64,000 nt of DNA from the NCBI GenBank assembly GCA_024234595.1, contig JACKNZ010000015.1, positions 1-64,000 of the forward strand. Direction: 5' to 3'. Positions 1-8,918 of this stretch are shown piece after piece (the first letter of the stretch is position 1; each line of letters starts with the position of its first letter). Source of the DNA: Moraxellaceae bacterium (GTDB lineage Bacteria; Pseudomonadota; Gammaproteobacteria; Pseudomonadales; Moraxellaceae). A program made the translations under genes and the position numbers. The notes under the pieces were generated by a model that worked only from the letters and a program-made list of their open reading frames with translations, made no database searches and had not been told where the DNA came from.

Positions 1-1
1 A

Positions 2-1303
2 ACCAGCGGCAACTGTATTCGTAATACCACGACTGACCAATTTGCGGGTGTTGTGGCAGGCGAAATTATTGATCCACGCCCAACTTGTGAATTAATTCGT
101 CAATGGTCAACCTTCCATCCTGAATTTGCTTTTTTACCCCGTAAATTCAAAATCGCGGTTAATGCTTTACCTGATACAGATCGTGCCGCAACAGCCGTTC
201 ATGATATTGGTATTTATATCGTCAAAAATGAAGCAGGCGAAATTGGCTACAAAGTATTAGTTGGTGGTGGTTTAGGCCGTACGCCAATTATTGGCTCGAT
301 TATTCGTGAGTTCTTACCTCAAAACGAATTGATTGCTTATTTAGATGCCGTTTTACGTGTTTATAACTTGTATGGTCGTCGTGACAACAAATATAAAGCC
401 CGTATCAAAATTTTGGTGAAAGCCTTAACACCCGAAGTGTTTGCTGAAAAAGTTGAAGCCGAATTTGCTCACACCAAAACTGAAGCAATGCTTGTTCCTG
501 CTGAAGAGTTTGCACGCTTAGCCAGTTTCTTTACAGAGCCTGCTTATCAAAGCTTAACGGATAGCCCAACAGCGTTAACTGACGCTTTAAGCAGCAACAA
601 AGCGTTTGCTTTATGGTATCAACACAATACTCATGCACATAAAAAAGCAGGCTATCGTATTGTAACCTTATCGTTAAAACGTACAGGTGTTGCACCGGGT
701 GATATTACCAGCGAACAAATGTTGACGGTTGCTGATTTAGCCGACCAATACAGCTTTGGTGAATTACGCACTACCCACGAACAAAACATTGTTTTAGCCG
801 ATGTGCGTCAAGAGCAATTATTTGATTTGTGGCAACAATTATCAGCCTTAGGTTTTGCGACAGCTAATATTGGCTTCTTAACCAATATTATTTGCTGCCC
901 AGGTGGTGATTTCTGCTCCTTAGCTAATGCTAAATCCATTCCTATTGCTGAACAAATTCAACGTCGTTTTGAAGACATTGACCAAGTTTATAATATTGGC
1001 CATTTAGATATTAATATTTCGGGCTGTATGAATGCTTGTGGTCATCACCATGTTGGTCATATTGGTATTTTAGGTGTCGATAAAAAAGGCGAAGAATATT
1101 ATCAAGTTTCTTTAGGTGGCAATAGCAACCATGACACCAGTTTAGGTGACATCTTAGGCCCTTCTTTTTATGCGCAAGAAATGGCCGATGTGATTGAAGA
1201 AATTTTGAATGTGTATTTAGATAACCGTCAAGAAAACGAACGTTTCTTAGATACTTATCGCCGTATTGGTTTAGCTAAATTTAAGGAGCGCGTCTATGCC
1301 TAA
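2..1303 (+). CDS. cysI: Nitrite/sulfite reductase, hemoprotein beta subunit (CysI-like), 5'-truncated
   Basis: C-terminal part of an assimilatory siroheme/[4Fe-4S] sulfite reductase, which reduces sulfite to sulfide for cysteine synthesis. The open frame runs to the left edge (codons TSGNCIRN from base 4), so the true start lies outside the window; the GTG at 53 is internal. The cluster/siroheme cysteines are visible: CCPGGDFCSLA near codons 283-293 counted from that GTG, and SGCMNACGHHH near 325-335. The stop overlaps the start of the DUF934 gene by 8 bp, so the two are translationally coupled. Family knowledge: in Moraxellaceae and relatives this cysI form is followed by DUF934 and often cysH. 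Confident as to family; sulfite rather than nitrite as substrate is inferred from the DUF934 partner. Confidence 0.9.
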   Translation, partial: TSGNCIRNTTTDQFAGVVAGEIIDPRPTCELIRQWSTFHPEFAFLPRKFKIAVNALPDTDRAATAVHDIGIYIVKNEAGEIGYKVLVGGGLGRTPIIGSIIREFLPQNELIAYLDAVLRVYNLYGRRDNKYKARIKILVKALTPEVFAEKVEAEFAHTKTEAMLVPAEEFARLASFFTEPAYQSLTDSPTALTDALSSNKAFALWYQHNTHAHKKAGYRIVTLSLKRTGVAPGDITSEQMLTVADLADQYSFGELRTTHEQNIVLADVRQEQLFDLWQQLSALGFATANIGFLTNIICCPGGDFCSLANAKSIPIAEQIQRRFEDIDQVYNIGHLDINISGCMNACGHHHVGHIGILGVDKKGEEYYQVSLGGNSNHDTSLGDILGPSFYAQEMADVIEEILNVYLDNRQENERFLDTYRRIGLAKFKERVYA

Positions 1304-1784
1304 TATTATTAAAGACGGTGCTATCGTCGCTGATACCTATCAATTGATTACTGAAGCAGGTGCTTTACCTGCTCAAGATATTTTGGTTAGCCTTGATGTT
1401 TGGCAACAACAACGTGATGCTATTTTAGCTCACCCTCATAAAAAAGCCGTGATGTTAAAACCCGATCAACATCCCGAAGTAATTGCTGATGATGTTAAAC
1501 AATTCGATATGATTGCTTTAGACTTTCCTGCCTTTGCTGATGGTCGCGGTTATTCATACGCGGCTTTATTACGTCAACGTTTTGGCTTTACAGGTGAATT
1601 ACGTGCGACAGGTGATGTGTTCAAAGATAATATGTTTTATTTAAAGCGTTGTGGTTTTAATAGCTTTGCTGTACGTGTTGATAAAGACATTCATGTTGCT
1701 TTACAAGGCTTAAATGATTTTAGTGAAAGTTATCAAGCCTCTGTTGATGAGAGTCGCCCACTCTATCGCAGACGTTTTGCATAA
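1296..1784 (+). CDS. DUF934 family protein, sulfite-reductase partner
   Basis: 162-aa protein of the DUF934 family, typically encoded next to cysI/cysH and thought to assist sulfate assimilation, although its biochemical role is not firmly established. Recognised from the pattern LALDFPAFADGRGYSYAALL-like core (here IALDFPAFADGRGYSYAALL, codons about 74-93) followed by LRATGDVFKDNMFYLKRCGF. The start overlaps the cysI stop; the sequence AAGGAGCG just upstream is a good ribosome-binding site inside cysI. No cysH follows: an AMP-ligase gene starts 120 bp downstream, so the operon probably ends here. Confidence 0.85.
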   Translation: MPNIIKDGAIVADTYQLITEAGALPAQDILVSLDVWQQQRDAILAHPHKKAVMLKPDQHPEVIADDVKQFDMIALDFPAFADGRGYSYAALLRQRFGFTGELRATGDVFKDNMFYLKRCGFNSFAVRVDKDIHVALQGLNDFSESYQASVDESRPLYRRRFA

Positions 1785-1903
1785 TCACTCCTTTAAAGGC
1801 GTAGGGGATGATCAATACAATAATAAAACACTCCCCCCCTCGCCCTGACCCTAATACGATTGTATAGTTAAGCTCTTATTGTTAAAGAAATGAGATAACC
1901 ATA

Positions 1904-3535
1904 ATGAGCATGATGCAACAACCTTTATTAATTTCTTCTTTAATCGAACACGCCATTGTTAATCATCCCAATGCCGAGATTGTTAGCCGTCAAGTTGAAG
2001 GCGGTATTTTTAAATATACCTATAGCGAAGCGGCAAAACGCGCAAAGCAAGTTGCCAATGCCCTCACCCAAAAATTAGGCATTCAACAAGGCGACCGTAT
2101 TGGCACGTTGGCATGGAATACTTATCGTCATTACGAATTATATTTTGGCATTAGTGGCATTGGTGCAATTACCCACACCATTAACCCACGATTATTTCCC
2201 GAACAAATTATTTATATTATTAATCATGCGGCTGATCGTTTTATTTTTGTCGATTTAACCTTTTTACCCTTACTCGAAGCGGTCGCAAGCCATATTAGCA
2301 AGGTGGAAGGTGTGGTGGTGTTAACCGACAAAGCGCACATGCCAGCCAATAGCAAATTAAACAATTTATTATGTTATGAAGAATTAATTGCCGATGCCAG
2401 TCCCGAATACACATGGCCAGCTTTAGACGAAAATGCCGATGCTGCTTTATGTTATACCTCTGGCACGACAGGCCATCCCAAAGGGGTGATGTACACGCAT
2501 CGCTCCACCGTATTACACGCGATGGCCGCTGCTCAATATAATGCGTTAAACATTACGCCTGATACCATTTTATTACCTGTTGTACCAATGTTTCACGTTA
2601 ACGCATGGGGAACACCCTATGCCGCGACGATGATGGGCGCAAAATTGGTCTTGCCTGCACATGGCATGGATGGTGCGTCCTTATATGAGTTAATTAATGG
2701 TGAACAAGCCAATTTATTGTTGGGTGTGCCGACTGTTTGGTTAGGTTTATTAAATTATTTAGATTCGATTAATGCCAAATTAGACTCGGTTAAAAATGTG
2801 GTAGTGGGTGGCTCGGCTGCACCGTTGTCGATGATTAAAGCCTTCCAAGAAAAACACGACGCCTTTTTGATTCACGCATGGGGCATGACCGAATTAAGCC
2901 CATTGGGTACAGTCAACAGCATGACCCGCAACATGGCAGCCCTATCCTTAGAACAACGTTATCAAGCACAATTAAAACAAGGCCGTCCAGTGTATGGGGT
3001 GGAGATTAAAATTGTTGATGATGCTGGCAAAGAATTAGCTCGTGATGGCAAAGCCTTTGGCCGTTTATTGGTCAGAGGCCCGTGGGTGGTAGATAGTTAC
3101 TATCTCAATGACGAAAACAAAGCCTTTGTTGATGGTTGGTTTGATACAGGTGATGTGGCCACGATTGACAGTGATAACACCATGCAAATTGTTGATCGCT
3201 CTAAAGACGTGATTAAATCAGGCGGTGAATGGATTAGCTCGATTGATTTAGAAAATGCGGCAGTGGGTCATCCTGCCCTTAAAGAGTGCTGTGTAATTGG
3301 TGTTTATCATCCAAAGTGGGATGAACGTCCGTTGTTATTAGCCATCAAAAAAGAAGGTGCAGAAGTCACTGAAGCCGACGTCATTAACTATTTAAGTGAC
3401 AAAGTGGCTAAATGGCAACTACCTGATGCTGTGGTTTTTGTGCCTGATTTACCTCACACTGCGACAGGTAAATTATTAAAGACAGGCGTTAGAGAAACGT
3501 ATAAAAACTTTTTAGTGGAAAGTGGTAAGGCTTGA
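1904..3535 (+). CDS. Medium/long-chain acyl-CoA ligase (AlkK-like, AMP-forming)
   Basis: 543-aa ANL-superfamily enzyme that activates fatty acids to acyl-CoA via an acyl-adenylate. Visible motifs: the P-loop YTSGTTGHPKGVMYTHR at residues 184-200, the adenylate-binding HAWGMTELSP near 324-333, GWFDTGDV near 412-419, DRSKDVIKSGGEWIS near 437-451, and the catalytic lysine in ATGKLLKTG near the C-terminus. Length and the GGEWIS hinge fit the AlkK/medium-chain fatty acyl-CoA synthetase group, which usually serves alkane or fatty-acid degradation. No signal peptide, so it is likely cytoplasmic or peripheral. It stands as its own transcription unit. Exact chain-length specificity cannot be read from sequence. 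Confidence 0.88.
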   Translation: MSMMQQPLLISSLIEHAIVNHPNAEIVSRQVEGGIFKYTYSEAAKRAKQVANALTQKLGIQQGDRIGTLAWNTYRHYELYFGISGIGAITHTINPRLFPEQIIYIINHAADRFIFVDLTFLPLLEAVASHISKVEGVVVLTDKAHMPANSKLNNLLCYEELIADASPEYTWPALDENADAALCYTSGTTGHPKGVMYTHRSTVLHAMAAAQYNALNITPDTILLPVVPMFHVNAWGTPYAATMMGAKLVLPAHGMDGASLYELINGEQANLLLGVPTVWLGLLNYLDSINAKLDSVKNVVVGGSAAPLSMIKAFQEKHDAFLIHAWGMTELSPLGTVNSMTRNMAALSLEQRYQAQLKQGRPVYGVEIKIVDDAGKELARDGKAFGRLLVRGPWVVDSYYLNDENKAFVDGWFDTGDVATIDSDNTMQIVDRSKDVIKSGGEWISSIDLENAAVGHPALKECCVIGVYHPKWDERPLLLAIKKEGAEVTEADVINYLSDKVAKWQLPDAVVFVPDLPHTATGKLLKTGVRETYKNFLVESGKA

Positions 3536-3594
3536 GGCTAAGCCACCGCCACTGTTATTTAGTGGCGGTTAACCACACAAAAAGGATAACAAAC

Positions 3595-4056
3595 ATGATT
3601 CAACCTACACGTTTTGAGCAAGGTCAAAAAATATTGTTGGCAGGATTGCGTCAATATCACTTATTTAGCAGCGTTCAACAAACTATTCCTCAACAATGGC
3701 AACAGTTTAGACAACAATACAGCCAGTTATTGAGTCGTCGCGCACGCAGTTTTGGTGCAACTTGTATGGCTGACGACAATGGTTTTGAATATATGAGTGC
3801 TGTTGAGGTTGATAACTTTGAACAACTTGCGCCAGATACAGGCCGAATGATTATTAAACCACAGTATTATGCCGTTTTTAGGCATCAAGGTGATATTGCG
3901 ACGATTGGCCAAACTTGGCAGCAAATACATCAATGGATTGCCACTTCAGATTATCAACATGAACATGCCCCCTGCTTTGAGCTTTATGATGAGCGTTATA
4001 ATGCCAAAACAGGTTTTGGCTTAGTAGAAATATGGATAGCCATTAAACAGCCCTAA
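3595..4056 (+). CDS. GyrI-like / AraC effector-binding domain protein
   Basis: About 153 aa, resembling the stand-alone effector-binding fold of GyrI/SbmC and AraC C-termini: the segment EYMSAVEVDNFEQLAPDTGR followed by YYAVFRHQGDIATIGQTW and a C-terminal CFELYDERY...VEIWIAI is the typical layout (Y-x-A-V-F-x-H-x-G core). These proteins bind small molecules; some protect DNA gyrase. The frame is open upstream to 3532, but the ATG at 3595 is chosen because AAAAAGGATAAC lies just before it and the upstream codons do not resemble the family. It lies 60 bp after the acyl-CoA ligase and may be co-transcribed with it. Confidence 0.65.
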   Translation: MIQPTRFEQGQKILLAGLRQYHLFSSVQQTIPQQWQQFRQQYSQLLSRRARSFGATCMADDNGFEYMSAVEVDNFEQLAPDTGRMIIKPQYYAVFRHQGDIATIGQTWQQIHQWIATSDYQHEHAPCFELYDERYNAKTGFGLVEIWIAIKQP

Positions 4057-4061
4057 TCATC

Positions 4062-4180
4062 TAATACCTGTCAGTTAAGCATTTTTTGTTGGTTTCGACT
4101 CCGCTCAACCAACCAAAATGTACCCTGAGCGAAGTCGAAGGGTTATTTTTAACGGCTAATTTTCCCTTAACTGGTATTAC
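4062..4180. repeat. Composite palindromic intergenic repeat (GAAGTCGA family inside an outer inverted repeat)
   Basis: An inner inverted repeat, GGTTTCGACTCCGCTCAACC at 4091-4110 against CCCTGAGCGAAGTCGAAGGG at 4123-4142, sits inside an outer imperfect one: TAATACCTGTCAGTTAAG at 4062-4079 against CTTAACTGGTATTA at 4166-4179. The inner unit recurs at 30384-30433, 54639-54655, 61511-61565 and 62101-62153. It lies between two convergent genes and may also act as a transcription stop; the outer pair suggests a small mobile or REP-like unit. Confidence 0.6.
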
Positions 4181-6045
4181 TTAATCATCCCTCTTTCCCA
4201 CAACAGCTTAAATCCTTGTTGAATATTAGTTAATAACGATGCAGTTGCTCCAATCTGCTGGAGTTGTTGCAATATGTCATCAACACTCATTGAACCGTCA
4301 ACATGGCTTAACAAATTGGCAAAACCTTCAGCCAACTCAGCAGTATCATGCTCAATATGGGATTCACACAACGACACCATCGCCACTTTTGCTTTAGCAA
4401 CAAATAAATGTGATTCACCCTGTGCCCATAGTTTTTGACGTTGTGCCGCTAATAAGGGCTGTTTGTTTAAAGACCGCCACAGTTCAGCACCAGAACAAGG
4501 ACACAATGCTTGTTTGAGTTGTTGATACGGCAAGGGCAACAATGACGCACTGACATAATCCGCAATGGTGATTTTGGCTTGGCTATTAAATGGCTCAGAT
4601 TGATTCGTTGCTATTTCTTGCTCATTGATTACTGCTTGTTTTAATAGGCGACTGGTACTGGCCATGCCCAACTCTGCATCCAATACTGCAACTAACAATG
4701 ATAACTCTTGTAAGTCTATTTGAGGTTGGGCAATTAATTGTTGGCGTAAACGGGTAGCGAAATAGACAATACGGTCATTGGGTGCTTGCAACATGGTTTG
4801 GCTATCCACTAATTGTTTTAACAATGCCAAGCCATTGCTTAATGAAGAAACCAAACTAAAGGTTAAAGGTAAACTGCGACACCATTGCGACAAAATTAAA
4901 TCAACCCGCACCCGCACATCCAACGCCAAAGCATGAGGATTAATTCCTGTAAAATCAGCTTGCTCTTGTGTGGTTAATTGATAATTGGCAAATAATTTTT
5001 GTGGTTGTATTGCAAACAACTGACGTACCTTGTCATTAAATACTAAATCAAATAATAGCCGCTCTTGATTAGCAAAATTATTTGTTTTGAGATTCAGCTC
5101 TTCACCACAACCCTCTGCCAATAAGAGAGGTGGTTCTTGATTTTGTTGAACAAATGGCTGTCCTTGCACCACCGCCACCAGCTCAGGATTTTTACTTTTT
5201 TTAATAATTAACTGTCTGATTTTAGCTAATATTTGCAAAATCTGTTGTTCGTCTTGTACTCCTTCACACTCATAACAGACTGCTTTTAAATTGGGTAGTT
5301 TTGGCAATAAATCTTTGAGCATGGTCCATGTTTGTTCCACAATCGCACACTCATGGGCATCAACATAAATATCGCCTTGTTCGGTCTGTTTAATACGCCC
5401 ACCTGCGATATGTACTTCAATCACCCGTTCGGCAGGAAAATCCTGCCATTGCGATAAAATGCGTTGACCACTGGCCAATTCATAAGACACTAAATGCCCC
5501 ATATCTAATAAAATCGCACAGTCAGTTTGCGTCGCCAAACGACCAAAAAACGTCATCAGGGGCATTGTGCCGACCATAAAAGTCATGGGTGGTGGTTCAA
5601 TGGCAACAGGCACAGACATAAACGCTTGTACTTCTTGCACACGTTCAATGGCTAATTGCAACGATACTTCATTTAAAATGGGTGGTAAAAAATAGCCTAA
5701 TTGTGTGGAGTAACTTGCGCCACTTTGCCAAAAACAATAAGCACAATCTTGGGCAAACCATGCCGAGTTAACTTGATAGATGTGCTGTGCGGCTGTTTGC
5801 AGCCATGCACTGTCATTGGCAAAAGAGCCACAAAAATTAATATAAGAGGGATGATATAAAACTGGCGCACCCGCTTGATGAATACGTTGTATTTGTGGCC
5901 AAACACTTTGCACATCAGCTAAGCCAGCATATTCAACAAAACTTGCCCCTAAAGGATGTTTGACTAAATTAACAGGGTCAGGCTGTGAGGCTAAACTGAG
6001 GCTAATACCTAAACCAAGTGTGGGAAGATTTTGTAAAGACATCAT
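4177..6045 (-). CDS. DUF692 (MNIO-type, MbnB/UPF0276-like) protein with long C-terminal extension
   Basis: 622 aa. Residues about 8-285 form a DUF692 TIM-barrel of the multinuclear non-heme iron-dependent oxidase (MNIO) family, which modifies cysteine-containing peptides in methanobactin and bufferin pathways. Candidate metal ligands are present: E150 (AIEPPP), D181 and H184 (LLDMGHLV), H212 (EVHIAGG), D229 and H231 (YVDAHECAI), E259 (CYECEG). The DMGH motif differs from the more common DxNN form. The remaining ~330 residues are not recognised, but the last ~50 (LLSHVDGSMSVDDIL ... LWERGMI) resemble a PqqD/methyltransferase-regulatory winged helix that binds peptides in RiPP systems. No precursor peptide, BufC/DUF2063 or exporter gene is seen nearby. 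The family call is good; substrate unknown. Confidence 0.7.
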   Translation of the reverse strand: MMSLQNLPTLGLGISLSLASQPDPVNLVKHPLGASFVEYAGLADVQSVWPQIQRIHQAGAPVLYHPSYINFCGSFANDSAWLQTAAQHIYQVNSAWFAQDCAYCFWQSGASYSTQLGYFLPPILNEVSLQLAIERVQEVQAFMSVPVAIEPPPMTFMVGTMPLMTFFGRLATQTDCAILLDMGHLVSYELASGQRILSQWQDFPAERVIEVHIAGGRIKQTEQGDIYVDAHECAIVEQTWTMLKDLLPKLPNLKAVCYECEGVQDEQQILQILAKIRQLIIKKSKNPELVAVVQGQPFVQQNQEPPLLLAEGCGEELNLKTNNFANQERLLFDLVFNDKVRQLFAIQPQKLFANYQLTTQEQADFTGINPHALALDVRVRVDLILSQWCRSLPLTFSLVSSLSNGLALLKQLVDSQTMLQAPNDRIVYFATRLRQQLIAQPQIDLQELSLLVAVLDAELGMASTSRLLKQAVINEQEIATNQSEPFNSQAKITIADYVSASLLPLPYQQLKQALCPCSGAELWRSLNKQPLLAAQRQKLWAQGESHLFVAKAKVAMVSLCESHIEHDTAELAEGFANLLSHVDGSMSVDDILQQLQQIGATASLLTNIQQGFKLLWERGMIK

Positions 6046-6105
6046 AGGCTCTCAAGCCACATAAAATAATGCGCCCCATCCTAATCGTCTCCTTCACTAA
6101 ACTCA

Positions 6106-6130
6106 ATAAAAAAGGCGGCCTCAGCCGCCT
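6106..6130 (-). terminator. Rho-independent terminator of the lipase gene
   Basis: GGCGGC (6114-6119), loop CTCA, GCCGCC (6124-6129), preceded on the plus strand by an A-run that reads as a T-run after the hairpin on the minus strand. It lies 17 bp past the lipase stop. Confidence 0.85.
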
Positions 6131-6146
6131 CGCATACTCAATAAAA

Positions 6147-7067
6147 TTACATACCTGCTAATTTTAGGCGGTTTAATTGTTCACGATAAATTGCTTTGGG
6201 GTCTGTTGTTAAACCACGCAAGCCAAACACATGATTCATAAAATCAATGTGGTTCATATTGTAATTATCACGCACCACCTTACCAACGTGTGCACTACAA
6301 CGTCCCACAAAACCATCGTTAGCTTCGCCATTGGTAAATGCTTTAGCCACTAAACCTACCGCCAAATCCAAAGGGTCTAAAAAGTTAGTTTTGGGTGATG
6401 TGCCTGCAAAAGAAAAATATTTAACACCATTGACTTCATAAGCACCTTCGCCACACGCTGTGGTTGGAATGGCTTGAGGAAACTTAGCATTAAATGCCGC
6501 AGAACCAGCCGTGCTTAATGACGCTAAGCTGCGGTTAGCACTGACACTTAAACCTAAACTGCTGCCACCATTTAATAAATTAAGCATTGTCCCTGCGGCT
6601 TGAATCACCGTTGCGCCAATACCACCTGCTGTACCACCATTAACAATCAAATCGGCCATTGGCGCGCCCTTTGCGGGTGTTGCCATTGTTGTGACTGAAG
6701 CAACACTATTAGGAATCATTGCAGCGACATAACGCACAGAATGACCACCATGACTATGGCCAATTAAATTAACCTTACTTTGGCCACTAATTGCCAAAAT
6801 TTCTTTAACTTGAGTTAATAACTGTTCACCGCGTACTTCGGAACTTTCTAAACCTGAAGCTTGTGTGGTATATACATTTGCGCCATTGGCACGCAAATCA
6901 TTAGGAATTTGATACCAGTATTCGATACCTAACATAGTATCCCAACCCATCATACCGTGTGCTAACACCACAGGATATTTGGTTTGTGAATAAGTAGAAG
7001 CGGCTTGTGTGGTGGATGCAGCCAAAAGGCTTAACGCGATTGTGCTTGCGGTGAGAATTTTTTTCAT
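6147..7067 (-). CDS. Secreted triacylglycerol lipase, family I (Pseudomonas/Acinetobacter LipA type)
   Basis: About 306 aa with an N-terminal signal peptide (MKKILTASTIALSLLAAS...QAA). Mature part shows the oxyanion-hole segment VVLAHGMMGWD (residues 33-43), the nucleophile elbow LIGHSHGGHS with Ser105, the catalytic Asp region ANDGFVGRCSAHVG and His in NMNHIDFMNHVFG. Two cysteines (ACGEGAY and GRCSAH) match the disulfide of subfamily I.1/I.2 lipases. The ATG at 7067 is preferred over one at 7082 because AAGGGTTCTATC precedes it and the signal peptide starts there. Family knowledge: these lipases usually need a Lif foldase encoded next door and a type II secretion system; neither is in the window. 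The divergent AraC gene is a possible regulator. Confidence 0.93.
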   Translation of the reverse strand: MKKILTASTIALSLLAASTTQAASTYSQTKYPVVLAHGMMGWDTMLGIEYWYQIPNDLRANGANVYTTQASGLESSEVRGEQLLTQVKEILAISGQSKVNLIGHSHGGHSVRYVAAMIPNSVASVTTMATPAKGAPMADLIVNGGTAGGIGATVIQAAGTMLNLLNGGSSLGLSVSANRSLASLSTAGSAAFNAKFPQAIPTTACGEGAYEVNGVKYFSFAGTSPKTNFLDPLDLAVGLVAKAFTNGEANDGFVGRCSAHVGKVVRDNYNMNHIDFMNHVFGLRGLTTDPKAIYREQLNRLKLAGM

Positions 7068-7356
7068 GATAGAACCCTTCAAGTGTTTTTGTTTTAATTA
7101 GATTGCGCTCAAACTTACTCTGTATTATGTTGAGTATTCTTTAAGCAGCAACCTGAACTGGCTCGCAGTGTAATCCGACAAACGGTAGCAAATAAACGAC
7201 AAAACAGGACACCACTACTCACAAAAAAGGACTTGACGCATATTCTCAAAAAAAAGTCACTTTTTCTCAAGATAAAACCCTTTTATTTTTTTATCAAACC
7301 ATTCAAAATTTTGATTATTGCTCCCCATCAAAATATAACAATAAGCGACGATTGAT
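7068..7356. other. Divergent intergenic region, lipase / AraC regulator
   Basis: Two hundred eighty-nine bases between the divergent lipase and AraC genes, AT-rich near the AraC side with several T-runs. It must hold both promoters. No clear operator or RNA structure was seen. Confidence 0.5.
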
Positions 7357-8409
7357 ATGCAAACATCTGCTAAAGGCGTAGTTTCATCGGTATTGATTCA
7401 GCATTATGTCCGTATGGGGCAAAACTTTGGTTTACCTGTTGAACAACTGATGGCAGAGGCCAAAATCACGTCACGAGACCTTAATCCACTCAATGGTTGG
7501 GTTACACAAGAGTCATTAGAACGATTGTCACGCCACGTTTTTGCCTTACAACAAGACCCTTTATTGGGACTACGGTTATTAAATAGAGCTGACCCCGCTA
7601 TTCTTGGAACATTAGGTTATATTTTGCAGTGTTGCCCAACCTTATTAGATATGTTTCAGGCCATTACTGAATTTGGCCATTTAGTTTCTACAGTGTCGAA
7701 CGCCTCATTTGTGCATGAACCGGGTGTGGTGTTATGGCGTGTAGAACACAAATCGGAGGATAGTTTATTTGTACGCCAAGCAGACGAAAGTTACTTAGCT
7801 GCTTGTGCTATCTTAGTTAATCGTCAACATCCACAAGCATTGCAAGCAGTTAAACTTGCGCATGAACCCATCTTAGAAAACGGCAAACTACATCCTATTT
7901 ATCAACAAATTTATAAATGTCCTGTTGAGTTTAATCAGCCTTATGCAGCATTGGTGCTTAATCCGCAGTGTTTAAATACTCCTCTACCGTTTGCTGATGC
8001 GGTGATGTTTGAATCTCTACGCCAGCACGCACGTCTGACGCTTAATCAATTAGGTGCTGAGCCATCGCTGATTCATCAAGTTAAAGAAAAATTACGCCAT
8101 TTGTTGGCTCAAGGCATTTCATCACGCGAAGCTGTGGCTGAAAGTTTGGGCATAAGTAGTCGTCATTTACATCGTCAATTACAAGGTCAAGGCTGTCATT
8201 ATCAAGGCATTTTGGATGAGTTACGCAGTGAGTTAGCGCATAAATATTTGTTGCAGCCACAGTATGATTTAGAAGACATTGCCAGTTTATTAGGTTTTGG
8301 TAGTGCGCGTTCTTTTTGCCGTTGGTTTGGGCAAGAAATGGGTATTACACCGTCGGAGTTTAGGCTCAAAAGCCTAAACCTTAATGATACACCGCCCATC
8401 ACGTCTTAG
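7357..8409 (+). CDS. AraC-family transcriptional regulator (arabinose-binding-type N-terminus)
   Basis: 350 aa. The N-terminal ~200 residues resemble the AraC 'arabinose_bd' domain of OruR/ArgR-like regulators (GQNFGLPVEQLMAEAKI; LLGLRLLNRADPAILGTLGY). The C-terminal two-helix-turn-helix domain is clear: AVAESLGISSRHLHRQLQG, then DLEDIASLLGFGSARSFCRW and the signature GITPSEFR. It likely senses a small hydrophobic or amino-acid-like ligand. Divergent orientation from the lipase gene suggests it controls that gene, by inference only. Confidence 0.88.
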   Translation: MQTSAKGVVSSVLIQHYVRMGQNFGLPVEQLMAEAKITSRDLNPLNGWVTQESLERLSRHVFALQQDPLLGLRLLNRADPAILGTLGYILQCCPTLLDMFQAITEFGHLVSTVSNASFVHEPGVVLWRVEHKSEDSLFVRQADESYLAACAILVNRQHPQALQAVKLAHEPILENGKLHPIYQQIYKCPVEFNQPYAALVLNPQCLNTPLPFADAVMFESLRQHARLTLNQLGAEPSLIHQVKEKLRHLLAQGISSREAVAESLGISSRHLHRQLQGQGCHYQGILDELRSELAHKYLLQPQYDLEDIASLLGFGSARSFCRWFGQEMGITPSEFRLKSLNLNDTPPITS

Positions 8410-8412
8410 GAG

Positions 8413-8838
8413 TTAATGCTGTTTTAAAGAACGCAAAAATAAACCCGTTCCGCCCATAGACAACACTAAAATCACAATTAAATCAAAAGCAGTCATGGCT
8501 CTAAAATTAAAATTGATTGACATAATCACGCCAAAAATTAACGCTGCGATAGAGCCAATAGTTAACACCCAAGCAATAATGTTTTTGGCGTTATAAAACA
8601 CCATACCTATGCCAAATATAAAGGGAATCATCACCATGCCTGTAGTAATAGAATACACACGGCCAAATAAGGACATGCCATATAAACTCATCGACATACC
8701 AAAGTTTGATGTTACGGTAATAGCATTTAGCAGCATATAAAAACCACCACACATCATTATAATCCCTAACCAAAACTCGCCCACACCACCTGATGTTCCG
8801 CCCGCGCCTCTCACTATTACTCTCCAGTTATGGCTCAA
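8413..8838 (-). CDS. Small integral membrane protein, function unknown
   Basis: 141 aa with four hydrophobic segments (about residues 20-42, 60-82, 86-106 and 116-136), preceded by a glycine-rich leader (RGAGGTSGGVGEF). No known motif or catalytic residue is evident. It converges on the AraC gene with a 3-bp gap. Its upstream neighbour in the same direction, the phospholipase-like gene, ends at 8919 with a terminator in between, so it is probably transcribed alone. Confidence 0.6.
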   Translation of the reverse strand: MSHNWRVIVRGAGGTSGGVGEFWLGIIMMCGGFYMLLNAITVTSNFGMSMSLYGMSLFGRVYSITTGMVMIPFIFGIGMVFYNAKNIIAWVLTIGSIAALIFGVIMSINFNFRAMTAFDLIVILVLSMGGTGLFLRSLKQH

Positions 8839-8881
8839 TTTAGACCACGTTATACCTCAAATACTATTTTTCAACCACAAA

Positions 8882-8904
8882 AAAAGCCGCATTAAGCGGC
8901 TTTT
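8882..8904 (-). terminator. Terminator downstream of the PI-PLC-like gene
   Basis: AAAAGCCGC, loop ATTAA, GCGGCTTTTT: a strong GC hairpin with A- and T-runs on both sides, so it can work on either strand. It lies just past the minus-strand phospholipase-like gene and ahead of the start of the membrane-protein gene. Confidence 0.85.
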
Positions 8905-8918
8905 TCTTTAGCTAAAAT

